Part shown: positions 18,918 to 27,350 of the stretch, piece by piece
Layout: each line of letters begins with the position of its first letter
Position numbering within the stretch: the stretch's first letter is position 1
From: Phycisphaerae bacterium
GTDB lineage: Bacteria; Planctomycetota; Phycisphaerae; Phycisphaerales; SM1A02
NCBI GenBank assembly: GCA_002700845.1
Contig: PAFA01000028.1
Coordinates: 1-50,862, forward strand
Length of the DNA: 50,862 nucleotides
Direction of reading: 5' to 3'
Notes under the pieces: model-generated
What the model was told of the DNA's origin: nothing
The model's database searches: none
The model's input: only the letters and a program-made list of their open reading frames with translations
Program-made: the position numbers and the translations under genes

Positions 18918-20345
18918 TTAGCAGTCGCCGTAAGCGGAGAGCAGAATCAACAAGTCGTTGAATTCAACTGTACCGCTGCCGTCCAGATCCGCATCACTGT
19001 TTCCGCTTTCCCAAGCTGAAAGCAGGGAAAGCAAGTCTTCAAAATCGACCACGCCGTTGCCGTCGATATCGCCGGTACATGCTTCGGGGACATCAGGAAC
19101 ATCAGCCAGCGCGGTGGGGTTTGCCACTGCTGTGTCTTTGAAGAAATCAAGTTCGATTTGACCGTTCACTGGAGGGTACGGAGATGTGAACCGGAAGTTG
19201 TAGGTGGTGCCCCATCGAATTGCATTTGCATTTGGATTGTCATCAAATGACTCGGTCGCAAAGGTCACGCCGTTGTCATCCGCGGTGGGGTCCCAAGGAG
19301 TAGATGGGAAGGGCTCGCCAGAGTGGTACTCGGGGCAGGCAAATCCAAAGTTGCTTGCCATGGGGTTGCCAGCCGTGGAGATAAATACTCGGCCTACCGA
19401 TGCATCGACATTTTGATTGTAGATGGCGTACTCGTAGTCCCAGGTGCCATCACCATTGTCGTACGCGCGTGAGGCTGTAACGAACTGTCCCAAGCCAGGG
19501 ACGCCAACCCGACGGTATTTCACGGCGGTGTCGGCAGCCTTCCAAGCAGAAAGTGCCGGCAGGGAACGTTGTGTTTCGGTGGTAAAGCCAACAATGTTGC
19601 CGCCGCTATTCATGTCCACGCCACGGAAGGACATGTTGTTGTTGCCATTCCCACCGGTTGTTGGGTTGTCATCCGGGCACACGTACTGGCCTTCCACGAA
19701 GAATGTCGATCCTGAAGGAACATTGGTAACCATGCTTTGTGGAACCCGCAAGCGACGAGCGGTGGAACCGCTGTAGATTGGGCTGTCGGGTGGATACGGA
19801 TACTCACCAGTGGTTGCGTTCACTTCGTATTTGGGGCCGAGCGTACTTTGCGAGCCGTTTCGGCTTGCGGTGTACGGGTCCGAGCAATCCACACCGAGAG
19901 TTGAGCATGAGGTGGCTTGGCATGGGCCACATTCACTTTGGCTTAACGCACAAAATCCATGCTTGAGCCAAGACTGACCAATCATTTCCATACGGGGGTG
20001 CCCGTTTGGACCAGCGGCCAGCCGGTACATCGATTGACCAATGACCGGGTGTTGGTTGTTGTTGGAGATCCACAGCAGCGGCTCATCACCAACATTGCAG
20101 CTCACCGTGCCAACGCTGTAAGCGTCGTATCCGTCCGAAGCGGAGTAGTTGGAGTAGCTCTGCAAATCCCAGACCACAACATCAGGGCCGTTGCCCCCAA
20201 GAGGTTCAGCCGTCAGTCCAGAGCTGTCGGTAAATGTTGGAATAGTGGGCGAGGAAAGTTCAACATCGGCCGCGTTGGTGATCGACCCGAGAAGGATCAA
20301 GCCGGCAGAAAGTGCTGAGACGCTGTAGATAAGTGTGTTTTTCAT
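18918..20345 (-). CDS. Secreted dockerin-type (EF-hand) protein, unknown function
   Basis: Signal peptide MKNTLIYSVSALSAGLILLGSITNAA; C-terminal tandem Ca-binding repeats GDIDGNGVVDFEDLLSLLSAW / ADLDGSGTVEFNDLLILLSAYGDC; Cys-rich HGFCALSQSECGPCQATSCSTLGVDCSDPYTASRNGSQSTLGPK. Confidence 0.85.
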   Translation of the reverse strand: MKNTLIYSVSALSAGLILLGSITNAADVELSSPTIPTFTDSSGLTAEPLGGNGPDVVVWDLQSYSNYSASDGYDAYSVGTVSCNVGDEPLLWISNNNQHPVIGQSMYRLAAGPNGHPRMEMIGQSWLKHGFCALSQSECGPCQATSCSTLGVDCSDPYTASRNGSQSTLGPKYEVNATTGEYPYPPDSPIYSGSTARRLRVPQSMVTNVPSGSTFFVEGQYVCPDDNPTTGGNGNNNMSFRGVDMNSGGNIVGFTTETQRSLPALSAWKAADTAVKYRRVGVPGLGQFVTASRAYDNGDGTWDYEYAIYNQNVDASVGRVFISTAGNPMASNFGFACPEYHSGEPFPSTPWDPTADDNGVTFATESFDDNPNANAIRWGTTYNFRFTSPYPPVNGQIELDFFKDTAVANPTALADVPDVPEACTGDIDGNGVVDFEDLLSLLSAWESGNSDADLDGSGTVEFNDLLILLSAYGDC

Positions 20346-20464
20346 TGGTAATCAACGAAAAGCATATGACCCCGAAGGGGTCTATTCGATCACTTTTTGT
20401 GGTTTCCAAAGCATTTCTCGGACTTGGGCGGGGACTTTGCTTTTTTCGGACCTTTCAAGGTGGA

Positions 20465-22189
20465 TCAATCGTTCACGGCGGCTCGGGCGGGGATGGGCTC
20501 GAGAGCGCAGTGCAGCCCTCCATCACGTTCGAGGATTGCTCGGGCTGGCTGTCCCGTGACATGCCGACCGAGCCCTTCATATACCGATGCGGCTTCGAGT
20601 TCAGCGGGACTGGTGCCCGCACCAAACTGCGGCCAGTACACATGACTTGTGGTAACCAGCGCGTTGGCTGGTCCCCACAGGCGGCCAATGGATACAAAGC
20701 TCGGTACCCGCCGTACGTCATAGCCACCGTCCTGCAAAGTTTGCACGATGGCTGTTCTCCGCTCCGCCATGCGCACCAATGCGGCGAAAGCTGATCGAAC
20801 CTCGGGTGCCATGCCTTTTGATTCGTTGGCGAGCAGTGATTCGGCGAGAAGCAGATCACAGGCATGCTGCAAACGAGCGCTCGTTGGGTTGGGGGGGTTG
20901 CGGTCGATCACGCTTCGATACTGGGTGATTTGTTCAGCATTGTCCGCAGGTGCTCCAAAAGCGTTCTCTAAAAGCAGTCGGGCGGCGGCGATGGGATCGG
21001 CGACAAAAAAAACGGGACCATCGGGAGTTTGGACCACTGAAATTTCAATATCCAGGTGAAAACCAGATGGTGTCAACACGGTGACTTGATCAGCACCAAA
21101 AGTATTTTTCAACGCCTGCGCGGCTTCGTCTTGCTTGAGACCAAGACGTTGGTTTCTGGCCAAAGTTGTCGTTGAAATCAAAAGATGTGAGGTGCCGTCG
21201 TGTTCTCGGAACAACATGACGTTGCCGCCTTGCCAAAGCAAACCGGTATCCCGCGAGACGGCGTGACCAGCCCGGACGTAGCTCTCGGCTGCCAGTTCCG
21301 CCGCAGGCCACCAAGCCGTTCCGTCATCACCACGGGAACTCCAACGTGGCCGCAAGAGATAAGAAGTTTGACCATCGGTGGCCAGCCGACCATTGTCGCG
21401 AGCCCATTGATCTGGACGTCCAATCGTTCTGACTCCTCTGAGGCCGGGCAACGTGCGATCCTCAGCCACGGCAATGACATTCGAAAATCGGGGAAGGAGA
21501 TCCGCAGCACTTCCGTCGTTGGGGCCATCGACATGGCGAAGGTCGGGGAGGTGCGCTCGCCAGCCACTTGATGGGTCGCTGCCATCATCATGGCAGAAGG
21601 AAAGCGTGGTTTTGGGCACGCGAAGCTGGAGTTGTTGTGGCAATGGTTCTTTGGCCTGAGCGGCCGAGAGCACCCGTTCTAGCGCGGGACTGCCGCTGGG
21701 ATCCGTGAGAAGGCTGGCGAGATCAACGGGAACGCCAATGGACATCAACTTTGATGGGTCCCGTGTTGCATGGGCTTGCTCATAGATCGTCGCGGCCAGC
21801 CCTTTGGTGGACAGCTGTTGGGCCACCAGAGCTTGCGTAGTGGTGCCGCTTTTCGGCGGTGCTTTGCCAAAAAAATTGGCGTTGGCTGGCCGAATGGCAC
21901 TGTTCCAGTTCCGTCGAGAGAGACGTTCTTCTGGGAGCCATGGATCTACCAATGGGACGGTTCGATCGGGAACAACGCCAATTGATATTCGGGGTGGATG
22001 CTGAGTAGACGCTCGCCAACTTTGCCCAATGACCCGATCGACCAGCGCGTCCAGAACTTCATCTGGCCAGCATAGATCAGCCATCGTGCCCTGCCCGACG
22101 GGGAGGGATTCAACTCGAGCCTTGACCTCAGACTCAACAGGTCCCGGAGGTGCAATGGAACAACACAGGGTGCAGGCCCAAAGGATCAA
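20465..22189 (-). CDS. Pentein-superfamily protein resembling agmatine deiminase/PAD (PF04371-like), probably exported lipoprotein
   Basis: RPDQWARDNGR (cf. D-x-W-x-RD-x-GP), WQGGNVMLF (cf. EGGN), SGFHLDIEISVV (cf. H-x-D), GGLHCALEPIPA (cf. GGIHC-x-T-QQ-x-P). Start set at TTG 22189 (LILWACTLCCSIAPPGP, lipobox-like); the ORF is open to 22273. Confidence 0.7.
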   Translation of the reverse strand: MILWACTLCCSIAPPGPVESEVKARVESLPVGQGTMADLCWPDEVLDALVDRVIGQSWRASTQHPPRISIGVVPDRTVPLVDPWLPEERLSRRNWNSAIRPANANFFGKAPPKSGTTTQALVAQQLSTKGLAATIYEQAHATRDPSKLMSIGVPVDLASLLTDPSGSPALERVLSAAQAKEPLPQQLQLRVPKTTLSFCHDDGSDPSSGWRAHLPDLRHVDGPNDGSAADLLPRFSNVIAVAEDRTLPGLRGVRTIGRPDQWARDNGRLATDGQTSYLLRPRWSSRGDDGTAWWPAAELAAESYVRAGHAVSRDTGLLWQGGNVMLFREHDGTSHLLISTTTLARNQRLGLKQDEAAQALKNTFGADQVTVLTPSGFHLDIEISVVQTPDGPVFFVADPIAAARLLLENAFGAPADNAEQITQYRSVIDRNPPNPTSARLQHACDLLLAESLLANESKGMAPEVRSAFAALVRMAERRTAIVQTLQDGGYDVRRVPSFVSIGRLWGPANALVTTSHVYWPQFGAGTSPAELEAASVYEGLGRHVTGQPARAILERDGGLHCALEPIPARAAVND

Positions 22190-24360
22190 GCGTGGGCTCC
22201 ACGGATGACGCCCAATGCTTCTGTTCCAGACTTGGCGTCCATCAATGCCTTTCGGATTGAAGCGTCCAGGCAAGTGCGACCGATTTCAGCAAGGGTTGCC
22301 AAGTGCGCTTCTGGATCGCCAGTCGGCGAGATGAGCAAGAACACCAACCGCACTTGGTGAGGGCCGTAGGTTGTTCCCTCGGGCGCAATGCCTAAAACGC
22401 AAACACGTTCATCCAGCCCACGGGCGTGCGTGTGAGGAATGCACACCCCATCGCCCACAAAGGTTGGATTCAGTTGCTCACGCGAAAGCAAGTCGGCCAA
22501 AATTTCTTCGCGGTTGAGTTCCGGTCTTGCTTGAACCAGTCGGTTGACCAGTTCGTTCAGGATGTCTTCGATGCCTCTAGAGTCCAGAGCGCCAAATCCG
22601 TCCGGAAGGAACGACTGACGAAAGTAATCGGCCTCTCGAATCAAATGCAGGCCGAGCAGAGATCCTTCCTCTGGTATCGAAAGGTCCATCGCTTCATCAA
22701 GCACCGAGGCAATGCGGTACATCCCCGCTCCATGCTCATCGGGGTCCACCACAAACTTGGCATCGCCGCGCTCTAATTCGGCTGAGACAAGTCCCGGTCG
22801 TGGCAGCCGTCCGGCGAAACGCGTTCCCCCATCAGACTTCTCGCCACCCCAGCGCCAGACATTGGCTTGGCCAAGCATGTCGGTCCAAATATCACAAAGT
22901 CGGACATTGAGATCTTCGTTGTCGGTGAGTGCCAGCAAGTTGCCATAACGGGCAAAGTCGGCCCGCTCGGCAAGCTCCGGTCTCCGAGCATCTTGTTCAA
23001 TGGCAATCAAACCTTCTGCCCTGGCTTCTCGGATGGCACGCTTGTTCTGATCGATTAGCAACACAGGGACTTTTGCTTGCGTCGTCGCGAATTGAGCAAT
23101 GCGGCGTCCCAAGCTGTGGGCGCCAACGATGATCCACCCTTTCGGATGCTTGCGCCGAAGACCAAGCAAACCGGCCAAAGGTCCAGCCGTAGTTGCTTGC
23201 AAAAGAATCGTGGCCAAAATCACCGACCAGGTGAAAGTCTCCACAAATCCACCACCATCTGGGTTGGATCGCTCCAAGGCCAGGGCGAACAATGAAGCCA
23301 TCGAAGCGGCCACGATGCCTCTTGGCGCTACCCAAGCAAGAAAGGCTCGTTCATTCATGCCCAGATCACTGCCCCAGGTGCAAAAGAGGATCGAGAGGGG
23401 GCGGGCGATAAAAATCATGGCCAATACAGCCAGCAAACCACCGAATCCGAAAGATTCGAAGCGTTCAAAATCAAGCCGGCCGGCGAGTAAAATGAACAAG
23501 GCGCCGATGAGAAGGAACACAATTTCTTCTTTGAATGCACGAAGATGCCGCAGCCGCTCGGGGCGTTGGAAACCAAGCGTGTAGCCGGCCACGGTTGCGG
23601 CCAAGACGCCAGCTTCGCTTTGGATAGCTTCCGCAACAGTGAAAACTCCTACCGCGACCGAAAGAGTGAAAACATTGGTGAGATCTGGAGGGACGAGATC
23701 TCGCCGATGCAGCCACAGCAAAATCCGGCCGCCGATGATGCCAATGATGGATCCCCCAAGCACTCGAACCACCAGATCAACAATCGCGGTCCAGCCACCT
23801 GCTTGATCAGAGATGGCAATTTCAAAACACAGCAGCGCAACAAAGACACCAATCGGGTCGATGACGACCCCTTCCCAGTGCAGAATGCCATGCAGGCGTT
23901 CATTCAATCGAACCCTTTTGAGCAGGGGGCCTATGACGGTTGGTCCGGTGACGACCACCAAGGAAGCTCCAAGCAGCGCTTCGCGCCAAGGCCGGTCGGC
24001 AAGAAAAACCAAGGCCAAAGTCCCCACCAGAAGTGTGACGAACACGCCAACCGTGAGCAGACGCGTGATGACAACTGGCGCTTCACGAAGGACACCTCGG
24101 TCGAGGGTCAGCCCGCCTTCAAAAAGGATGAGCCCCACGGCCAGAGCCACCAGCACCTCCAGCCCTCGCCCCAGATCTGCTGGGTCCACGAGTGCGGCAT
24201 CACCCCAAACGCCAGGACCAATCAACACGCCTGCAGCGGTAAGCAGCAGAATGGGAGGCAATCCGATTCGGCGAGCGATTGTGACCAACGGAATCCCGGC
24301 GGCAAAGGCCAGGCCAACGCTAACCAGCATTTCATGAACATGGGAATCTGGTTGTGCCAC
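22186..24360 (-). CDS. CPA-family cation:proton antiporter with RCK/TrkA-N domain and C-terminal PTS EIIA-like domain
   Basis: N-terminal antiporter helices (LLTAAGVLIGPGVWGDAALV, LILFEGGLTLDRGVL); TrkA-N-like KGWIIVGAHSLGRRIAQFATTQAKVPVLLIDQNKRAIREARAEGL; C-terminal EIIA-type-2-like NPTFVGDGVCIPHTHARGLDERVCVLGIAPEG. Confidence 0.88.
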   Translation of the reverse strand: MAQPDSHVHEMLVSVGLAFAAGIPLVTIARRIGLPPILLLTAAGVLIGPGVWGDAALVDPADLGRGLEVLVALAVGLILFEGGLTLDRGVLREAPVVITRLLTVGVFVTLLVGTLALVFLADRPWREALLGASLVVVTGPTVIGPLLKRVRLNERLHGILHWEGVVIDPIGVFVALLCFEIAISDQAGGWTAIVDLVVRVLGGSIIGIIGGRILLWLHRRDLVPPDLTNVFTLSVAVGVFTVAEAIQSEAGVLAATVAGYTLGFQRPERLRHLRAFKEEIVFLLIGALFILLAGRLDFERFESFGFGGLLAVLAMIFIARPLSILFCTWGSDLGMNERAFLAWVAPRGIVAASMASLFALALERSNPDGGGFVETFTWSVILATILLQATTAGPLAGLLGLRRKHPKGWIIVGAHSLGRRIAQFATTQAKVPVLLIDQNKRAIREARAEGLIAIEQDARRPELAERADFARYGNLLALTDNEDLNVRLCDIWTDMLGQANVWRWGGEKSDGGTRFAGRLPRPGLVSAELERGDAKFVVDPDEHGAGMYRIASVLDEAMDLSIPEEGSLLGLHLIREADYFRQSFLPDGFGALDSRGIEDILNELVNRLVQARPELNREEILADLLSREQLNPTFVGDGVCIPHTHARGLDERVCVLGIAPEGTTYGPHQVRLVFLLISPTGDPEAHLATLAEIGRTCLDASIRKALMDAKSGTEALGVIRGAHA

Positions 24361-24366
24361 GACGAG

Positions 24367-24372
24367 AGTCTA
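24367..24372 (-). promoter_or_regulatory. Putative -10 (TAGACT) of a leaderless promoter for the antiporter gene
   Basis: Minus strand TAGACT-CTCGTC-GTG (start 24360). Confidence 0.4.
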
Positions 24373-24383
24373 TGCGTCCGTCC

Positions 24384-24389
24384 TATGAT
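24384..24389 (+). promoter_or_regulatory. Putative -10 (TATGAT) of a leaderless promoter for the asparaginase-type gene
   Basis: TATGAT, 7 nt, ATG at 24397. Confidence 0.5.
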
Positions 24390-24396
24390 TCTGTGA

Positions 24397-25323
24397 ATGT
24401 CACTTTTGCTAAGCACTTGGTCTTTCTCTCGTCCAGAACACGAATCTGCATTCGCGTCTTTGGCCCCGGGTGCCGACCCCCTTGATGCGGCGATGCACAT
24501 TGCAAATGCGGTTGAGGCGGATCCAGACGTTGATTCTGTTGGTTACGGGGGCCTCCCTGATGCCAATGGAGGAATTTCGCTCGACGCCCTGGTGATGCGG
24601 TCTCCCGCTGAGCATGGCAGCGCAATAGCACTGACCAAAGTTCGTCAGGCTGCTGCTGCAGCCCGGTTGGTCATGGAAAAAAGCCCACATCGAATCATCG
24701 CTGGTCCTGGTGCCGATGACTTCGCCATGCAAAACGGCATCCCCGAGGAGGATTTGCTGGCTCCAGCCGCTCGAGAGCGGTGGGAAGCATGGCGACATAA
24801 CCCTACCCAGGAGCCAGGGAAACGACCTTGGGATGCTGGCTTAGGTCGCTTGTATCGCACCGAAGGAGGGCACGACACTGTTTGTGTGCTCGCCCAAAAC
24901 AATCAAGGTTTGGCTGGTGTTTGCACCACCAGTGGGATGCCTTGGAAAACACCCGGACGTGTTGGTGATTCACCGATTCCTGGAGCTGGGTTGTACGTAC
25001 ATCCCCGTTACGGAGCGGCAACGATCACCGGAACGGGAGAGTTGGTGATTGGGAACTGTGCATCTTTCTCGGTGGTTGAATCCATGCGGCAAGGGGCTGA
25101 TCCTTCGCGAGCAATCGCACACTTGCTTGAATTGGTTCTCGCGGAACAGCCCGTGAAGGAAGAAGATCAATTGGGGGTCATCGCCGTCACACCTGAAGGG
25201 CACTGGGCAGCCGGTTCGCTTCGTCCCGGGTTCAAGTATGTGGTGACGGACTCAGAAGGGACCCGCGTGGAAGTCCCAGAATTGGTCATCATTGATGAAC
25301 CTGTTCCTGAGACTGCTTCTTGA
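24397..25323 (+). CDS. N4-(beta-N-acetylglucosaminyl)-L-asparaginase / isoaspartyl peptidase family (Ntn hydrolase)
   Basis: Autoprocessing motif GGHDTVCVLAQNNQGLAGVCTTSGMPWKTPGRVGDSPIPGAGLY; GTGELVIGNCASFSVVESMRQG. Confidence 0.92.
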   Translation: MSLLLSTWSFSRPEHESAFASLAPGADPLDAAMHIANAVEADPDVDSVGYGGLPDANGGISLDALVMRSPAEHGSAIALTKVRQAAAAARLVMEKSPHRIIAGPGADDFAMQNGIPEEDLLAPAARERWEAWRHNPTQEPGKRPWDAGLGRLYRTEGGHDTVCVLAQNNQGLAGVCTTSGMPWKTPGRVGDSPIPGAGLYVHPRYGAATITGTGELVIGNCASFSVVESMRQGADPSRAIAHLLELVLAEQPVKEEDQLGVIAVTPEGHWAAGSLRPGFKYVVTDSEGTRVEVPELVIIDEPVPETAS

Positions 25324-26114
25324 TGCTGTGCGGTGGTCTGATTTTGTGCCTACTCACGCGCTCTATCGACGAGCCAATGCCCATTGATATCAATCAAGTC
25401 TGCAGCATCAAAAGTACCGTAGTGGCTGGTGCTCCAGCGCTTAGTCGCTCAACTGAGCGCGATTTAACACTGGTTCTGGACATGCGATTGTCCAGTGACT
25501 GGCACACCTACTGGTGGGATGCCGGCTCATGGGGGGCGCCCCCGCGGCTAAGTGTTGCCGCACCCGCAGGATGGGAAATTGGATCAGCGGTCTTGCCGGT
25601 TCCAGAACGGATTGAAACGGAACTCGGACCGGTCTACGGCTACCACGACTCGGTTCGCTTGCAAGTCCCACTGCGTCGGCCAGATTGTTCGGCGGCGGAC
25701 CTGACCTATGAGCTGGAGTGGTTGGTCTGCAAAGAGGCTTGTTTGTTAGGGATGGAGACCAAAACCATCAAAGTCCCTTCTGTTCTGCCCTCTGGCGATC
25801 AAAAATCCCTTCAACAGGATGCCGAACATCTGGCTCCGGGCCGTCGCTTGCGATCACGACTGGTGGGAAATGTTCTGCGAATTGAGCATCCGAAGGGCTG
25901 TTTGGGGCGCCCTGTGGTTGTTTTTCGACCGATTGATGCCGTATCTCGTCTTGGAGATGAGCCGGACATGCAAGACGAGGAGTGGGCTCTTCCCCTGCAA
26001 ATTCGTCGCGAAGACTTCCCGGAGGGCGAGCCGGTCACATTGCACGGTTTGCTTCTTTTTCAGGACGGCGCGTCCGGTGGGACTTATGCTTTTTCCACAT
26101 CTTTAAACAACTAA
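25323..26114 (+). CDS. DsbD N-terminal-domain-like (thiol:disulfide interchange alpha domain) periplasmic protein
   Basis: WHTYWWDAGSWGAPPRLSVAAPAGWEIG, YHDSVRLQVPL, YELEWLVCKEACLLGMETKTIKVP; no transmembrane DsbD core is present. Start TTG 25320 or ATG 25323. Confidence 0.8.
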   Translation: MLCGGLILCLLTRSIDEPMPIDINQVCSIKSTVVAGAPALSRSTERDLTLVLDMRLSSDWHTYWWDAGSWGAPPRLSVAAPAGWEIGSAVLPVPERIETELGPVYGYHDSVRLQVPLRRPDCSAADLTYELEWLVCKEACLLGMETKTIKVPSVLPSGDQKSLQQDAEHLAPGRRLRSRLVGNVLRIEHPKGCLGRPVVVFRPIDAVSRLGDEPDMQDEEWALPLQIRREDFPEGEPVTLHGLLLFQDGASGGTYAFSTSLNN

Positions 26115-26139
26115 CTTTCATCAAAACGGAGAATCTGTT

Positions 26140-26820
26140 GTGTTTGCAATAACCACCCTGTGCACTGCCTGTGCTCTTACTTTTATGGCCGTCCCACCCA
26201 AAGGTGGAGAATCTTCAAACGAAGGTGGGAAATGCCCCATTACTGGCCTTTTTGCATCTTCAAAATCAAAGGATGCCGAACCTGCGATCCCGGCGGAAGT
26301 CGGCAAGATGGCGCCCCCTTTCGAGCTGATGGATGCTTCAGGGAAAGCCCACAAACTTTCGGATTTTAAGGGGAAGACCGTCGTCCTTGAATGGTTCTGT
26401 GCTCGGTGTCCCTATTCAGGAAAATCATCAGGCCGTTCAGTCCACTCCACCGGCAAGGTAAAGAAGCTGATTGAGGACTTGAAAGCAGCCGACGAGAACG
26501 TTGTGTACCTGTTGATCGATTCCTCCTCCAAATGGTCCAAAGAAGACGTGATCAAAGAGGCCAAGGCCTGTGCTGAATCAATGGACATCAAAGCCCCGAT
26601 GCTTATCGATCACGGTGGCGAGGTTGGAAAAGCCTACGGTGCTCGCACCACGCCTCATATGTTCGTGATCGATGCCGAGGGCAAACTTCGTTACGACGGT
26701 GCGTTTTCCGAACAAGCTGGGCGAGAAAATTTCGTACTCAATGCGGTCAAGGCGATAAAAAAGGGTGAGGACCCCAAGCCTTCGAAGACTCGCTCTTGGG
26801 GCTGCGGAGTGAAGTACTAA
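26140..26820 (+). CDS. Redoxin/AhpC-TSA thioredoxin-fold family protein, exported
   Basis: KMAPPFELMDASGKAHKLSDFKGKTVVLEWFCARCPYSG, YGARTTPHMFVIDAEGKLRYDGAF, C-terminal GCGVKY; GTG start. Confidence 0.88.
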   Translation: MFAITTLCTACALTFMAVPPKGGESSNEGGKCPITGLFASSKSKDAEPAIPAEVGKMAPPFELMDASGKAHKLSDFKGKTVVLEWFCARCPYSGKSSGRSVHSTGKVKKLIEDLKAADENVVYLLIDSSSKWSKEDVIKEAKACAESMDIKAPMLIDHGGEVGKAYGARTTPHMFVIDAEGKLRYDGAFSEQAGRENFVLNAVKAIKKGEDPKPSKTRSWGCGVKY

Positions 26821-26846
26821 ACGGCCGCCCTACGCTCACAACGAAT

Positions 26847-27290
26847 TCATGATTTGGGGTCGCCTTCTGGCGACCCCTTTTTTGTTTCTTGCATGAGTCG
26901 CAACAGAACACCTTCGAGGATCGTTCGCTCCGCAGCATCCAGACCATTGGGTGCGTACAGCACCCGAAAGGCCGGCCCACTGTTTGTCTCCCGAACACCA
27001 ATCCAAGCTGGTGGTCCCATTGGCACCGTGCCAACGGAGAGGGTTCGGGGGGCATTTGATGTCTCATCAACATGAATTTCCAAAGCAGTTGGCGGTTGAT
27101 CTTGGGTCGCGCCGAGCAATCCCAGCCGGTCGCTTAGAACCCGCACTGTTTTATTGGCTTCAAAGATGGAAAAAGTGCGTGGGAGGAGGATTGGTTGGTT
27201 TTGGTGGGGCCTAAAACCTTCGACCGGTTGGGTCGATTCTGGGGTGCCAGTACACCCCACCAGGACCAAAAGCAATGCAATGCGTCTCAC
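26847..27290 (-). CDS. Small lipoprotein of unknown function
   Basis: Lipobox RIALLLVLVGCTGTPES; start placed at GTG 27290 (TAGGTT-GACCAGC-GTG). The ORF track opens at 27329. Confidence 0.6.
   Translation of the reverse strand: MRRIALLLVLVGCTGTPESTQPVEGFRPHQNQPILLPRTFSIFEANKTVRVLSDRLGLLGATQDQPPTALEIHVDETSNAPRTLSVGTVPMGPPAWIGVRETNSGPAFRVLYAPNGLDAAERTILEGVLLRLMQETKKGSPEGDPKS
26856..26883 (+). terminator. Rho-independent terminator after the redoxin gene
   Basis: ggggtcgcc-ttct-ggcgacccc followed by tttttt. Confidence 0.9.
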
Positions 27291-27350
27291 GCTGGTCAAC
27301 CTACAATTGACGAGAATTCTCCGCTTCAATTTTCAAGAGGAATCCCCAAC

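Noticed and set aside
23545-24396. 283-aa plus-strand ORF
   Set aside because: Antisense to the antiporter; Gln/Asn/His-rich low-plausibility protein without motifs.
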